Source: Candidatus Delongbacteria bacterium (GTDB lineage: Bacteria > UBA4055). Taken from it: DNA of 19,294 nt. Positions within the stretch are counted from its first letter, which is position 1; every line of letters starts with the position of its first letter. The stretch is from the NCBI GenBank assembly GCA_003477045.1, contig DMTS01000141.1, positions 1-19,294 on the forward strand, in the 5' to 3' direction. Under the pieces are notes generated by a model. That model saw only the letters and a program-made list of their open reading frames with translations. It had not been told where the DNA came from and made no database searches. This document shows positions 6,647 through 14,435 of the stretch, one piece after another. Both the position numbers and the translations under genes were made by a program.

Positions 6647-8395
6647 ATGAATAGAACGAACACCTGCGGAGAATTGAGAAAGTCGGATTCCGGCAAATAT
6701 GTTGTGCTTTCCGGATGGGTACATAAATACAGAAATCTCGGCGGTCTTATTTTTCTTGACCTGAGGGACCGTTACGGGATAACACAGGTAATGTTCGACC
6801 CGAAAAATACGGCTGATAATGTCTTAAAAACCGCTGATCTTTGCAGAAATGAATATGTCGTAACTGTTTCCGGATCGGTCCAGATCAAACCCGAACCGAA
6901 TAAAAATCTGGCTACCGGAGAGATCGAGATCGCAGCGGACGGGATCATAATAGAGAACGAATCTACTACACCGCCGTTCAATTTTCTTAACGGAAAATCG
7001 GACGCTAAAGAGGAGGTCAGACTTCAGTACCGCTATTTAGACCTGAGAAGCGAAAAAATGACATCTAACCTGCTTGTCAGGCATAAAGTATGTATGTCTA
7101 TAAGAAATTATTTATCTGAAAAAGGTTTTATCGAGATAGAAACCCCGACTTTCAGCAAAAGCACGCCGGAGGGAGCGAGGGACTATCTCGTTCCTTCAAG
7201 GCTTTACCCGGGACAGTTCTTTGCTCTGCCGCAGTCTCCGCAGATATATAAACAGCTTCTGATGGTCGGTGGCCAGGATAAATACTTTCAGATAGCGAGA
7301 TGTTACAGGGATGAGGATTCGAGAAAGGACAGGCAGCCCGAGTTCACTCAGATAGATATTGAGAAAAGTTTCCCTACGGAAGAAGATATCTTCAGCCTGA
7401 CCGAAGGTATGTTCGCAGCGCTTATGAATGAAGCTGCCGGTACTGAAATTAAAATACCCTTTGAAAGATTATCCTACAAAACCGCTATGGAAGAATACGG
7501 GGTTGACAAACCTGACCTCCGTTTCGGACTCAAACTGAAGAACATAACTGAGGCTACAAGGAACAGCGGTTTTTCCGTTTTCGCGAACGCCCAATGCGTA
7601 AAGTTCCTTGCTGTCGAAGGGCTTGAGAACCTGAGCAGAAAACAGATCGGTGAGTATGAAGATTATGCTAAGCATCTCGGCGGTAAAGGTCTGGCATTTA
7701 TCAAGTTGATCGGCGGTAAACCGGATGGTGGCATCACAAAATTCTTAAACGAAGCTGAAATTAATGCAATTACTTCAAAAGCCGAACTTTCGAAGGACGG
7801 GATCGTATTTTTTGCAGCCGATTCTGAATTGATATCGAACAAAGTTCTTGGTGCTCTGAGGAACAGACTCGGTGACGAACTGAACCTTTACGACAGAAAT
7901 GTATTTAAATTCTGCTGGATCGTTGATTTTCCGATGTTCGAGTTCAACCCGGATGAAAACAGATGGCAGGCTATGCACCACATGTTCACTATGCCTAAAG
8001 TTGAATTTATCGAAAACATAGAAGATGACCTCGCAGCCGTCATCGGACAGCTTTACGATCTGGTCTTAAACGGCGTAGAGCTTGCGAGCGGCAGTATCAG
8101 GATACACAAGAGCGATTACCAGAAGAAGATATTTAAAATACTCGGCATGAACGATGCTGAAATAGATAATAAGTTCGGGTTTTTGCTGAACGCGTTTAAA
8201 TACGGTGCTCCTCCTCACGGCGGTATCGCTGCAGGAATAGACAGGATAGTTCAGATCCTGTGCGGCGAGGATTCAATAAGAGAGGTAATGGCGTTCCCTA
8301 AATCAAAGAATCAGAATTGTCTGATGATGAACGCTCCTTCAGAGGTTGATAAATCTCAGCTTGACGAATTGGGCATAGAGGTCAAAAAAAAATAA
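6647..8395 (+). CDS. aspS: Aspartyl-tRNA synthetase, bacterial type
   Basis: This class II synthetase charges tRNA-Asp with aspartate in the cytoplasm. It has 582 residues (E. coli enzyme about 590). An N-terminal OB-fold anticodon domain (1 to about 105, LSGWVHKYRNLGGLIFLDLRDRYG) precedes the catalytic core. Landmarks are the aspartate-site QSPQ (near 196), motif 2 (RDEDSRKDRQPEFTQ, near 220) and motif 3 (GGIAAGIDRIVQIL, near 524-537). A GAD-type insertion in the middle marks the bacterial form. Residue 31 is Leu, where non-discriminating enzymes usually have His. This suggests a tRNA-Asp-specific enzyme, although that rests on one position. It is the first gene of the operon; xseB begins one base after the stop. 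Confidence 0.98.
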   Translation: MNRTNTCGELRKSDSGKYVVLSGWVHKYRNLGGLIFLDLRDRYGITQVMFDPKNTADNVLKTADLCRNEYVVTVSGSVQIKPEPNKNLATGEIEIAADGIIIENESTTPPFNFLNGKSDAKEEVRLQYRYLDLRSEKMTSNLLVRHKVCMSIRNYLSEKGFIEIETPTFSKSTPEGARDYLVPSRLYPGQFFALPQSPQIYKQLLMVGGQDKYFQIARCYRDEDSRKDRQPEFTQIDIEKSFPTEEDIFSLTEGMFAALMNEAAGTEIKIPFERLSYKTAMEEYGVDKPDLRFGLKLKNITEATRNSGFSVFANAQCVKFLAVEGLENLSRKQIGEYEDYAKHLGGKGLAFIKLIGGKPDGGITKFLNEAEINAITSKAELSKDGIVFFAADSELISNKVLGALRNRLGDELNLYDRNVFKFCWIVDFPMFEFNPDENRWQAMHHMFTMPKVEFIENIEDDLAAVIGQLYDLVLNGVELASGSIRIHKSDYQKKIFKILGMNDAEIDNKFGFLLNAFKYGAPPHGGIAAGIDRIVQILCGEDSIREVMAFPKSKNQNCLMMNAPSEVDKSQLDELGIEVKKK

Positions 8396-8396
8396 A

Positions 8397-8612
8397 ATGA
8401 AGGCCGTAATGAAAGACATGAAGTATGAAGAAGCCCTGAAAAGGCTTAATGATATTATGATCAAGCTTGAATCGGGTGAAATTCCTCTTGATAAAACCTT
8501 CGAGATGTACGATGAAGGCATAAAACTGATCGGATTCTGCAGAAATCAGCTTACAGAGGCTGAAGGCAAGATCATGAAGATCACAAAATCAGGTCTTGAG
8601 GAGATGAAGTGA
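8397..8612 (+). CDS. xseB: Exodeoxyribonuclease VII small subunit
   Basis: This small acidic helical subunit of exonuclease VII assembles on XseA to degrade single-stranded DNA into oligonucleotides. It has 71 residues. The family pattern is plain: MKYEEALKRLNDIMIKLESG, then PLDKTFEMYDEGIKLIGFCR and LTEAEGKI. The start is uncertain. The ATG at 8397 lies one base after the aspS stop with only a distant GAGG. In-frame ATGs at 8409 (GAAGG five bases upstream) and 8418 would give 67 or 64 residues and fit the family equally well. It is translationally linked with aspS and fmt. No xseA is in the window. Confidence 0.92.
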   Translation: MKAVMKDMKYEEALKRLNDIMIKLESGEIPLDKTFEMYDEGIKLIGFCRNQLTEAEGKIMKITKSGLEEMK

Positions 8613-8615
8613 TAA

Positions 8616-9572
8616 ATGGGTAACCCTTCGATAATATTTATGGGTTCCCCGGATTTCGCCGTTCCGTCCCTTGAAGCTCTGTGTAATAAAGGAATAACCG
8701 TCAAAGCCGTTGTTACTCAGCCCGACAAGCAGAAAGGCCGCGGCAAGAAAGTCTCTTTTACTCCTGTAAAAGAACTTGCTCTGAAGCTCGGCATTCCTGT
8801 GCTGCAGCCTGTTAAAATGAGAGACCTGGGATTTATCAATACTCTTAAAGAGCTGAATGCGGATCTTTTTGTGATAGTCGCTTTCAGGATACTTCCCGCA
8901 GCTGTGCTGGAAATACCGGTTCTGGGCTCGGTTAATCTTCATGCTTCGCTTCTTCCTGATTACCGTGGTGCCGCGCCGATCAACCACGCTCTTTTTAACG
9001 GTGAGACCGAAACCGGTGTAACTGTATTTTTCCTTAATGACCGCGAGGTTGATTCGGGTGATATTGTAAAACAGGTTAAAATACCTATCCTGAGTTCTGA
9101 TAATTACGGTTCACTTTACAATAAGCTGTCTGATCTGGGAAAAGATGTTTTGTCTGACAGCGTTGAGGAAATTCTGTCAGGATCAGGTTCTGCGGTTTTA
9201 AGCCAGAGACAGGAATGCATTAAACAAGCTCCAAAGCTGTTCGCAGAAAATTTTATAATTGACTGGAATTGGAGCGCTGAGGTAATTTATAACAGGATCA
9301 GGGGACTTTCGCCTAAACCGGGTGCTTTCAGCTCGATAAACGGTAAAAGGATAAAAATAATCGAAGCTGCTTTTGACAATTCTTGTTGCAGCATGCCTCC
9401 GGGGACTGTTTTGGAAGCCGATCGAAAAAAAGGTTTTATGCGTATCTCTACGGGATCCGGGATTCTGACCGTCACTAGAGTTCAGCTTGAGTCCAGGCCG
9501 GCTGCCGATGCGGGATCTTTCCTTAACGGGAACCGCCTTGAGCCGGGTATGAAGTTCGCTAATAACCCTTGA
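8616..9572 (+). CDS. fmt: Methionyl-tRNA formyltransferase
   Basis: This enzyme transfers a formyl group from 10-formyl-tetrahydrofolate to Met-tRNA-fMet for translation initiation. It has 318 residues, the family's usual length. The N-terminal formyltransferase domain begins with FMGSPDFAVPSLEAL and includes the catalytic region VNLHASLLPDYRGAAPINHA, with Asn107 and His109. The catalytic Asp is in VDSGDIV (Asp146). A C-terminal OB-like tRNA-binding domain follows (GLSPKPGAFSSINGKRIKI). The ATG lies three bases after the xseB stop, with GAGGAG about 12 bases upstream inside xseB. It is the last gene of the operon. No hairpin-plus-U-run terminator follows; the repeat array starts 19 bp after the stop. 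The usual partner, def (peptide deformylase), is absent here. Confidence 0.96.
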   Translation: MGNPSIIFMGSPDFAVPSLEALCNKGITVKAVVTQPDKQKGRGKKVSFTPVKELALKLGIPVLQPVKMRDLGFINTLKELNADLFVIVAFRILPAAVLEIPVLGSVNLHASLLPDYRGAAPINHALFNGETETGVTVFFLNDREVDSGDIVKQVKIPILSSDNYGSLYNKLSDLGKDVLSDSVEEILSGSGSAVLSQRQECIKQAPKLFAENFIIDWNWSAEVIYNRIRGLSPKPGAFSSINGKRIKIIEAAFDNSCCSMPPGTVLEADRKKGFMRISTGSGILTVTRVQLESRPAADAGSFLNGNRLEPGMKFANNP

Positions 9573-9591
9573 ATTCCGGTAGTTGTTACTT

Positions 9592-9685
9592 GCTGCTCCT
9601 GTGTTTTAGATAAAAGCGAATCCCGTTACCGTTTTACCCGACGGTACGGTAAATGTTATAAAGTAGCGATTGAATTAATGTTGAG
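9592..9685 (+). repeat. 94-bp intergenic repeat unit, copy 1 of the first array
   Basis: First of two directly repeated 94-bp units, differing at only three positions (91 of 94 identical). The unit begins GCTGCTCCTGTG, carries a left arm with TTTTAGATAAAAG, then a nested hairpin. That hairpin has an outer stem TTACCG/CGGTAA and an inner TACC/GGTA around a 4-base loop. The unit ends in AGTAGCGATTGAATTAATGT. This copy has no right arm of its own; the next unit's left arm follows directly. Confidence 0.9.
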
Positions 9686-9810
9686 GCTGCTCCTGTGTTT
9701 TAGATAAAAGCGAATCCCGTTACCGTTTTACCCGCCGGTACGGTAAATGTTATATAGTAGCGATTGAATTAATGTAGAGGGTTCGCTTTTAGACAATATA
9801 CAGGAACAGC
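9686..9810 (+). repeat. 125-bp palindrome-ended repeat element, first array
   Basis: Second 94-bp unit (9686-9779) plus a closing arm (9780-9810) that is an imperfect inverted copy of the left arm. The arms match at about 27 of 33 positions when aligned in inverted orientation. The element is thus MITE- or BIME-like: terminal inverted repeats around a hairpin core, with no ORF. It is about 93% identical to the element at 19131-19256, which lies in the opposite orientation. It sits between the convergent fmt and zinc-ribbon genes. I could not identify a clear target-site duplication. Confidence 0.88.
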
Positions 9811-9862
9811 CTAATAAGTCATGTGTTCTTAAAAAATACAAAGCATGAAATAGATATATAAA

Positions 9863-11818
9863 CTACAATCCTTCGATCTGCTTCAGCTGATCATCAGTCG
9901 CTTTCTGGCTCTTGTCAACAGCGTCTGTTGCATTCTGAATATTCTTTTTTTGCGCATCGATATAGGTTTGCGCAGCGTTTGTTTCCTTTACGACAGCTTT
10001 AACTGTGTCTGTCGGAACGGCTGAATTGACAGGAGCTTCAGTCTGAACAGGTTCAGCAGGCGGCGGAGTATTGTTATTTCCCATGAATGTAAAATATGCC
10101 CATGCGGCCGCAGCAACAACTGCAACAACCGCTATTACTATAAAAATGTAGAACTTCGCGCTTTTACCTGAATCGTCGAAAGAAATTACGGACGGGGCAG
10201 AATCAACAGGCTCGTTTATATTTCCGAAACCTACAGGCGCGGAAGAAGGTTTTGATGAAGCCGACGGTGCTCCGAAAGTAGGCTTCGAAGGCTGTGCGGC
10301 GACCTGAGTTTTGTTGAAATTTTTAAGCTCATCCTGAAGTTTCTTTCTCTGGTTGACCTCTTCTTCGACTTCAGAAATGAATGATGTAGTTATAATCTGT
10401 TTTGTTTTTGAATCGAATTCTTCAATGAACGAGTTGGTAAAGTCAGGAGCGGTATCGTCTCCTATCGAAACTTCTTTTGCTGCAGAAGGTTTTTCAACTT
10501 TAGGCTTCTTGAGCGCGGTTGTGCCCGGTTCATTGTATCTTACCTTATCTATGGTAAGTTTTGTCTTAAAATTCATTACCTCGTTCAGCCATTCCAGCTG
10601 CTGCTCGATCGCGTTGGGGTTCTTTAAAGCTTTTACAGAATCGTTGCAGTTGCGGTTTTCGCACAAAAACTGGTTCACCGAACCGCAGTTCTTGCAGTAA
10701 ACCTCGTTGTTCCTGTTTGGAAATCCGAAATTGACCTTGCTGCCGCACACTTTACATTTTTCCACTGAAAACACTCCGCAGGTCGGACAAGTGGAAAAGA
10801 CAAGCATTCTGCCTTTCCTGTAATTATAATAGCTTTTAGATTTGGAGTACTGCCATTTGATGCCGTCTGAAACAAGGAAGAAGTCGCTGTGACCGTGCTT
10901 AGCGCCGCACGAACAGGTCATCACCTTTATTTCATTCGAACACTTGCAGCTCAGAGAATCATAATTGAGCGAGAACTGATTGAACTGACCACATTTGTCG
11001 CACACTATTTTCTGCTCTTCCTTCCCGCATACCTTGCAGTCGAAATAAGCCGTTTCATTATATATGTTCTCAAAATTTATCTTCTTGTCAAGCACATCAT
11101 CTTCCTGTTCATCATAGAACTGGTTGACGATCCTTCTTTCCTCTTCTTTTTTCTCCTCTTTCTCTGAGATCTCCTTGGTTTTCCAGAAGCTTTTGATCTT
11201 GTCAAGTTCCTGTTTTTCCTCGACCGTAGGTTCTCTTTGTGAAAGAGGGATCTCGCTCTGTTTCTGCGCTTCAACTTTTAAAGAAACAATGGGAGCTTGT
11301 TTCTCTAACTCTACTTCGGGAACAGCTGATGCTGTTTTGACTGTCTCAGGTATAACGGTATCTTTTATCACAGGTGCCGCAGCAGGTTTTTCTACTTCAA
11401 CAGGACCGAAATCTATCTCGTTGTCCAGCAGCATAAAATCATCGCTGGCTTTTTTCTTAAGTTCTTCAACCGGAACTTTCACTTCTTTTACCACTGTCGC
11501 TTTTGGAGATTCCTTTATAATGAATACCCTTTTATCCATATCTTTGTTCTTTTTTCTGAAAATGAACTCGTCGATCCTTCCTTTTTCGTCTGAATTCTTC
11601 GGAGTTCTTAGTACTTTTATCTGACTGCTGCAGCCCGGCTTATCACATTTTATACTATGCTCGAGATTACATTCAGTACATATAACGATCCCCGGCTTAC
11701 TGGAATCTGTAAATTTCTCTGTTGCCCCGCAACCTTCGCATATTTCCTGATTGATATCTTTACATACAGGGCATCTTCCGTAGAGTCCGAACTTGTATAT
11801 TCCTTTGGTGTCAGTCAT
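9863..11818 (-). CDS. Membrane protein with three double zinc-ribbon modules, 651 aa
   Basis: The protein is not recognised. The N-terminal, presumably cytoplasmic part holds three related cysteine modules. Module 1 spans residues 16-71 (CPVC, CEGC, CTEC, CDKPGC). Module 2 covers about 261-304 (CKVC, CDKC, then CKC and CSC). Module 3 spans 344-400 (CPTC, CKVC, CKNC, CENRNC). Modules 1 and 3 share the plan CPxC-x7-CxxCG ... CxxC-x7-Cx4C followed by an IKVLR/VKALK motif. Between modules 1 and 2 lies an acidic Lys/Glu/Pro/Val-rich linker. A single membrane span occupies about 555-577 (FYIFIVIAVVAVVAAAAWAYF), followed by a Pro/Thr/Ala-rich tail of about 74 residues. The ATG at 11818 (GGAG upstream) is preferred over the in-frame ATG at 11878, which lacks a ribosome site. 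It is monocistronic, divergent from priA and convergent with fmt. Confidence 0.8.
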   Translation of the reverse strand: MTDTKGIYKFGLYGRCPVCKDINQEICEGCGATEKFTDSSKPGIVICTECNLEHSIKCDKPGCSSQIKVLRTPKNSDEKGRIDEFIFRKKNKDMDKRVFIIKESPKATVVKEVKVPVEELKKKASDDFMLLDNEIDFGPVEVEKPAAAPVIKDTVIPETVKTASAVPEVELEKQAPIVSLKVEAQKQSEIPLSQREPTVEEKQELDKIKSFWKTKEISEKEEKKEEERRIVNQFYDEQEDDVLDKKINFENIYNETAYFDCKVCGKEEQKIVCDKCGQFNQFSLNYDSLSCKCSNEIKVMTCSCGAKHGHSDFFLVSDGIKWQYSKSKSYYNYRKGRMLVFSTCPTCGVFSVEKCKVCGSKVNFGFPNRNNEVYCKNCGSVNQFLCENRNCNDSVKALKNPNAIEQQLEWLNEVMNFKTKLTIDKVRYNEPGTTALKKPKVEKPSAAKEVSIGDDTAPDFTNSFIEEFDSKTKQIITTSFISEVEEEVNQRKKLQDELKNFNKTQVAAQPSKPTFGAPSASSKPSSAPVGFGNINEPVDSAPSVISFDDSGKSAKFYIFIVIAVVAVVAAAAWAYFTFMGNNNTPPPAEPVQTEAPVNSAVPTDTVKAVVKETNAAQTYIDAQKKNIQNATDAVDKSQKATDDQLKQIEGL

Positions 11819-11906
11819 AAAACTTCTCCATTTTTCGTAATTTTGCCTTTGTTTGCAGTATATATCGGCACAACCCATAAAATAAGACTTTCTATTTGAT
11901 TTTGCA

Positions 11907-11934
11907 AATATAAATTATCATTTAATTTTTGCAA
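11907..11934 (-). promoter_or_regulatory. Promoter of the zinc-ribbon membrane protein gene
   Basis: Minus strand: -35 TTGCAA (11934-11929), a 16-bp spacer and -10 TATATT (11912-11907). Transcription would start near 11900, giving a leader of about 80 bases. The alternative upstream ATG (11878) lies inside this leader. The preferred start at 11818 has GGAG about seven bases upstream. Confidence 0.5.
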
Positions 11935-11971
11935 TGCAGAGATTTTTATGTTTTTTTTGAAATTACTAAGT

Positions 11972-11977
11972 TATATT
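11972..11977 (+). promoter_or_regulatory. Possible -10 element for the priA operon
   Basis: TATATT lies about 42 bp before the priA ATG in an AT-rich intergenic region shared with the divergent zinc-ribbon gene. The -35 region at the right distance is only a T-run. The longer string TATATTTG also fits the Bacteroidota -7 consensus (TAnnTTTG), but no -33 TTTG lies at the right spacing. Tentative. Confidence 0.3.
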
Positions 11978-12018
11978 TGGGCATTAACGGATCAGTTGCT
12001 AAATAAAGGTGTTTTACT

Positions 12019-14415
12019 ATGCTTTTGAACATCACTCTTCCTTTACCGCTCTACGAAGAGTTCACATATTACTCAGAAGAAAACTTACCGACGGAAAGGG
12101 TCATAGGATGCAGAGTGGCAGTTAAGTTCAACGGAAGAAATATTACAGGAATTGTTACATCCGTTCCTGAAAAGACACTGTACGATAAGCTCTCAGAAAT
12201 AATTGAGATCCTTGATGATTCTCCGGTACTGCCCGCAGAACTGCTGAAGTTCTGCAAATGGATATCAGAATATTATCTCTGCCCGCTGGGAGAAGTGATC
12301 AGACTTGCACTGCCTTCTCTTCTTCAGACAAAAACTTCAAAGACGGCATCATTAACCGGTTTGAACTGCACGACCGGACTTTCGGAGCGGGATAAGGCGG
12401 TACTCGAATTTATCAAAGAGTTCGATCCTGTTAAGCTTGAAGAGGTTGAGAAATTATTCGGAACCGTGTCAGCTCAGGCAATATCAAACTTAAGAAAAAA
12501 AGGTCTGATTAGCGTAAACAGTCTGATGGAACATAAAGACAGAAGTGTTTACCTGAAAGGTTATAGAAAGACGGTATTCTGGGATGTTCTGCTTAAAACG
12601 AACAATTCCGTCAGAGGCTTTGACGGACTGGATCAATGTTTCGATGGCGGCGACACTGTGCTTTTAAAAGAACTGAAAGAAAAGAAAGTATTGCCTTCAG
12701 CAATAAAAAAAGCTCTCACAGACGGCATGATCAAAGAGGAAATGCTAAAGAAAGACCACATGGCAAGGCTTATGGCCGAATCGGTTTCTCATAAAGATAT
12801 GCCTGAACTTAATGAAGAGCAGAGATCGTGTTCAGACGAGGTCATAACTTCGATAAATGAAAATAAACACCGCACTTTTCTAATTCATGGAATAACAGGA
12901 AGCGGAAAAACGATCGTTTATATTTCCGCTATATCAAAAGCGCTTGAAAAGGGCAGAACGGCCATAGTTCTGGTGCCTGAGATTTCTCTGACCCCCCAGA
13001 CGGTCAGACGATTCAGATCACACTTCGGGAACAAGATAGCCGTGCTTCACAGCAGGCTGTCTGATCCTGAAAAACTTGAAAACTGGGAAAAGATCAGGTT
13101 AGGGGAATATCCCATCGTTATCGGCCCCAGATCAGCAGTTTTCGCACCTCTAAAGAACATAGGCGTAATAATCGTTGATGAGGAACATGACTCGTCCTAC
13201 AAACAAACTGATACTGCACCCCGGTACTGCGCCAGAAATTCCGCTGTAATGCGCGGTTTCTTCAACAAAGCCCCGGTGGTACTCGGGTCCGCTACCCCTT
13301 CGCTTGAAAGCTATTATAACGCCGTTTCAGGTAAATACAGACTTCTTGAGATCAAAAACAGATTCCGTTCCGCTGTGCTGCCCGTAATGAAGATCGTTAA
13401 GAAGGAAAATTTTTCAGAAATGTTCGAAAAACCTGTCATAACTCTCTTCTGCAAAGAACTCGCGCTTGGAAGGAAGATAATGGTGCTGCAGAACAGACGG
13501 GGCTATTCACCCCACCTGATATGCAGATCATGCGGGAAATCATCCTCCTGTCCGAACTGTTCGGTTTCTCTGACATATCATCTGGACAGGAACAGAATGA
13601 TCTGTCATTACTGCGGGTATTTCGAGAAAGGAAAAGACCGGTGCGGTTCATGCGGGAGCGAAAATATAAGCTTCAGAGGAGCGGGCACCGAGCAGGTTGA
13701 ATCCGAACTGAAAAGGATCTTTCCCGGAACAGCCGTTCTAAGGATGGATTACGACACGACCAGAAAAAAAGACGGCCACAGCAGGATACTTGACGAGTTC
13801 GATAAACCCGGAGCGGCAATTCTCGTCGGAACCCAGATGATAGCAAAAGGTCTTGATTTCCATCAGGTATCGGTCGTATGTATCGTGAACATCGACAGTG
13901 AACTGATATTTCCCGATTTCAGATCAGATGAAAAAGCGTTCCAGCTGATAGAGCAGGTCGCGGGAAGAGCCGGAAGAGGTGCTATAAACGGGAAGGTGAT
14001 AATTCAGACATTCAACGAATCAAATCAGCTTCTACGCTATGCCCTTAACCACGATTATCTGGGCTTTATTAATGAAGAGCTCAATATCAGAAAGATGACT
14101 TCATATCCCCCGTTTTCGAGGATAATAATAGTTACTCTTTCTTCAAAAGACCTGGCGGGAGTGAAAAAAACCGCGGAAGAACTTTATTCTGAGCTTTCTT
14201 CCGTGAACAAAAGCTGCGTCATTTACAAACCTGTTGATAAAATGGTGCTTAAAGTTAATAATATATTTCGGTTGTATATTTTGATAAAATCGAGTATAAT
14301 TAATGACAGGAGCGGAAAAATATCGAGAGACCTTGTTTCAGGTGTGCTCGGTAAGTTTAAAAGCTCTTCAGATATAAAGATAGATACGGATGTTGATCCG
14401 GCCGGTTTGATGTAA
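12019..14415 (+). CDS. priA: Primosomal protein N' (replication restart helicase PriA)
   Basis: PriA is a superfamily 2 DNA helicase. It recognises abandoned replication forks and D-loops and starts reloading of the replisome. The protein has 798 residues, somewhat longer than E. coli PriA (732). An N-terminal 3'-DNA-end-binding domain starts NITLPLPLYEEFTYY. Walker A is GITGSGKT (291-298) and the Walker B box is DEEH (387-390). Four CxxC pairs (CRSC, CPNC, CHYC, CGSC; 502-545) form the two-zinc insertion. Helicase motifs V and VI are GTQMIAKGLDF (from 604) and QVAGRAGRG. An AAAGGTG ribosome site lies upstream. It is the first gene of an apparent operon leading to two membrane proteins and radA; the next gene starts 20 bp after its stop. 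Confidence 0.97.
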   Translation: MLLNITLPLPLYEEFTYYSEENLPTERVIGCRVAVKFNGRNITGIVTSVPEKTLYDKLSEIIEILDDSPVLPAELLKFCKWISEYYLCPLGEVIRLALPSLLQTKTSKTASLTGLNCTTGLSERDKAVLEFIKEFDPVKLEEVEKLFGTVSAQAISNLRKKGLISVNSLMEHKDRSVYLKGYRKTVFWDVLLKTNNSVRGFDGLDQCFDGGDTVLLKELKEKKVLPSAIKKALTDGMIKEEMLKKDHMARLMAESVSHKDMPELNEEQRSCSDEVITSINENKHRTFLIHGITGSGKTIVYISAISKALEKGRTAIVLVPEISLTPQTVRRFRSHFGNKIAVLHSRLSDPEKLENWEKIRLGEYPIVIGPRSAVFAPLKNIGVIIVDEEHDSSYKQTDTAPRYCARNSAVMRGFFNKAPVVLGSATPSLESYYNAVSGKYRLLEIKNRFRSAVLPVMKIVKKENFSEMFEKPVITLFCKELALGRKIMVLQNRRGYSPHLICRSCGKSSSCPNCSVSLTYHLDRNRMICHYCGYFEKGKDRCGSCGSENISFRGAGTEQVESELKRIFPGTAVLRMDYDTTRKKDGHSRILDEFDKPGAAILVGTQMIAKGLDFHQVSVVCIVNIDSELIFPDFRSDEKAFQLIEQVAGRAGRGAINGKVIIQTFNESNQLLRYALNHDYLGFINEELNIRKMTSYPPFSRIIIVTLSSKDLAGVKKTAEELYSELSSVNKSCVIYKPVDKMVLKVNNIFRLYILIKSSIINDRSGKISRDLVSGVLGKFKSSSDIKIDTDVDPAGLM

Positions 14416-14435
14416 AATTTTTACGGAGTTGTATT

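Noticed and set aside
8589..8987. 132-residue minus-strand ORF over fmt
   Set aside because: fmt is certain on the other strand; the antisense translation has no recognisable domain.
9572..9592. Intrinsic terminator directly after fmt
   Set aside because: No GC-rich stem followed by a T-run is found there; the repeat hairpins may block transcription instead but lack a U-tract.
9592..9810. CRISPR array
   Set aside because: The units are 94 bp, abut directly without unique spacers, and end in an inverted arm. No cas genes are present.
9592..9810. Integron attC-type recombination sites
   Set aside because: The hairpin repeats in tandem recall attC sites, but no matching RYYYAAC/GTTRRRY core pair is present, no integrase is seen, and no gene cassettes lie between units.
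11124..11624. 166-residue plus-strand ORF
   Set aside because: It is antisense to the acidic Lys/Glu-rich linker of the zinc-ribbon gene. Its Ser/Phe-rich composition is the mirror of that low-complexity coding sequence, and it has no ribosome site.
11819..11878. N-terminal extension of the zinc-ribbon protein (start at 11878)
   Set aside because: The upstream ATG has no ribosome site and lies close to the predicted transcription start. The ATG at 11818 has GGAG at a good distance.
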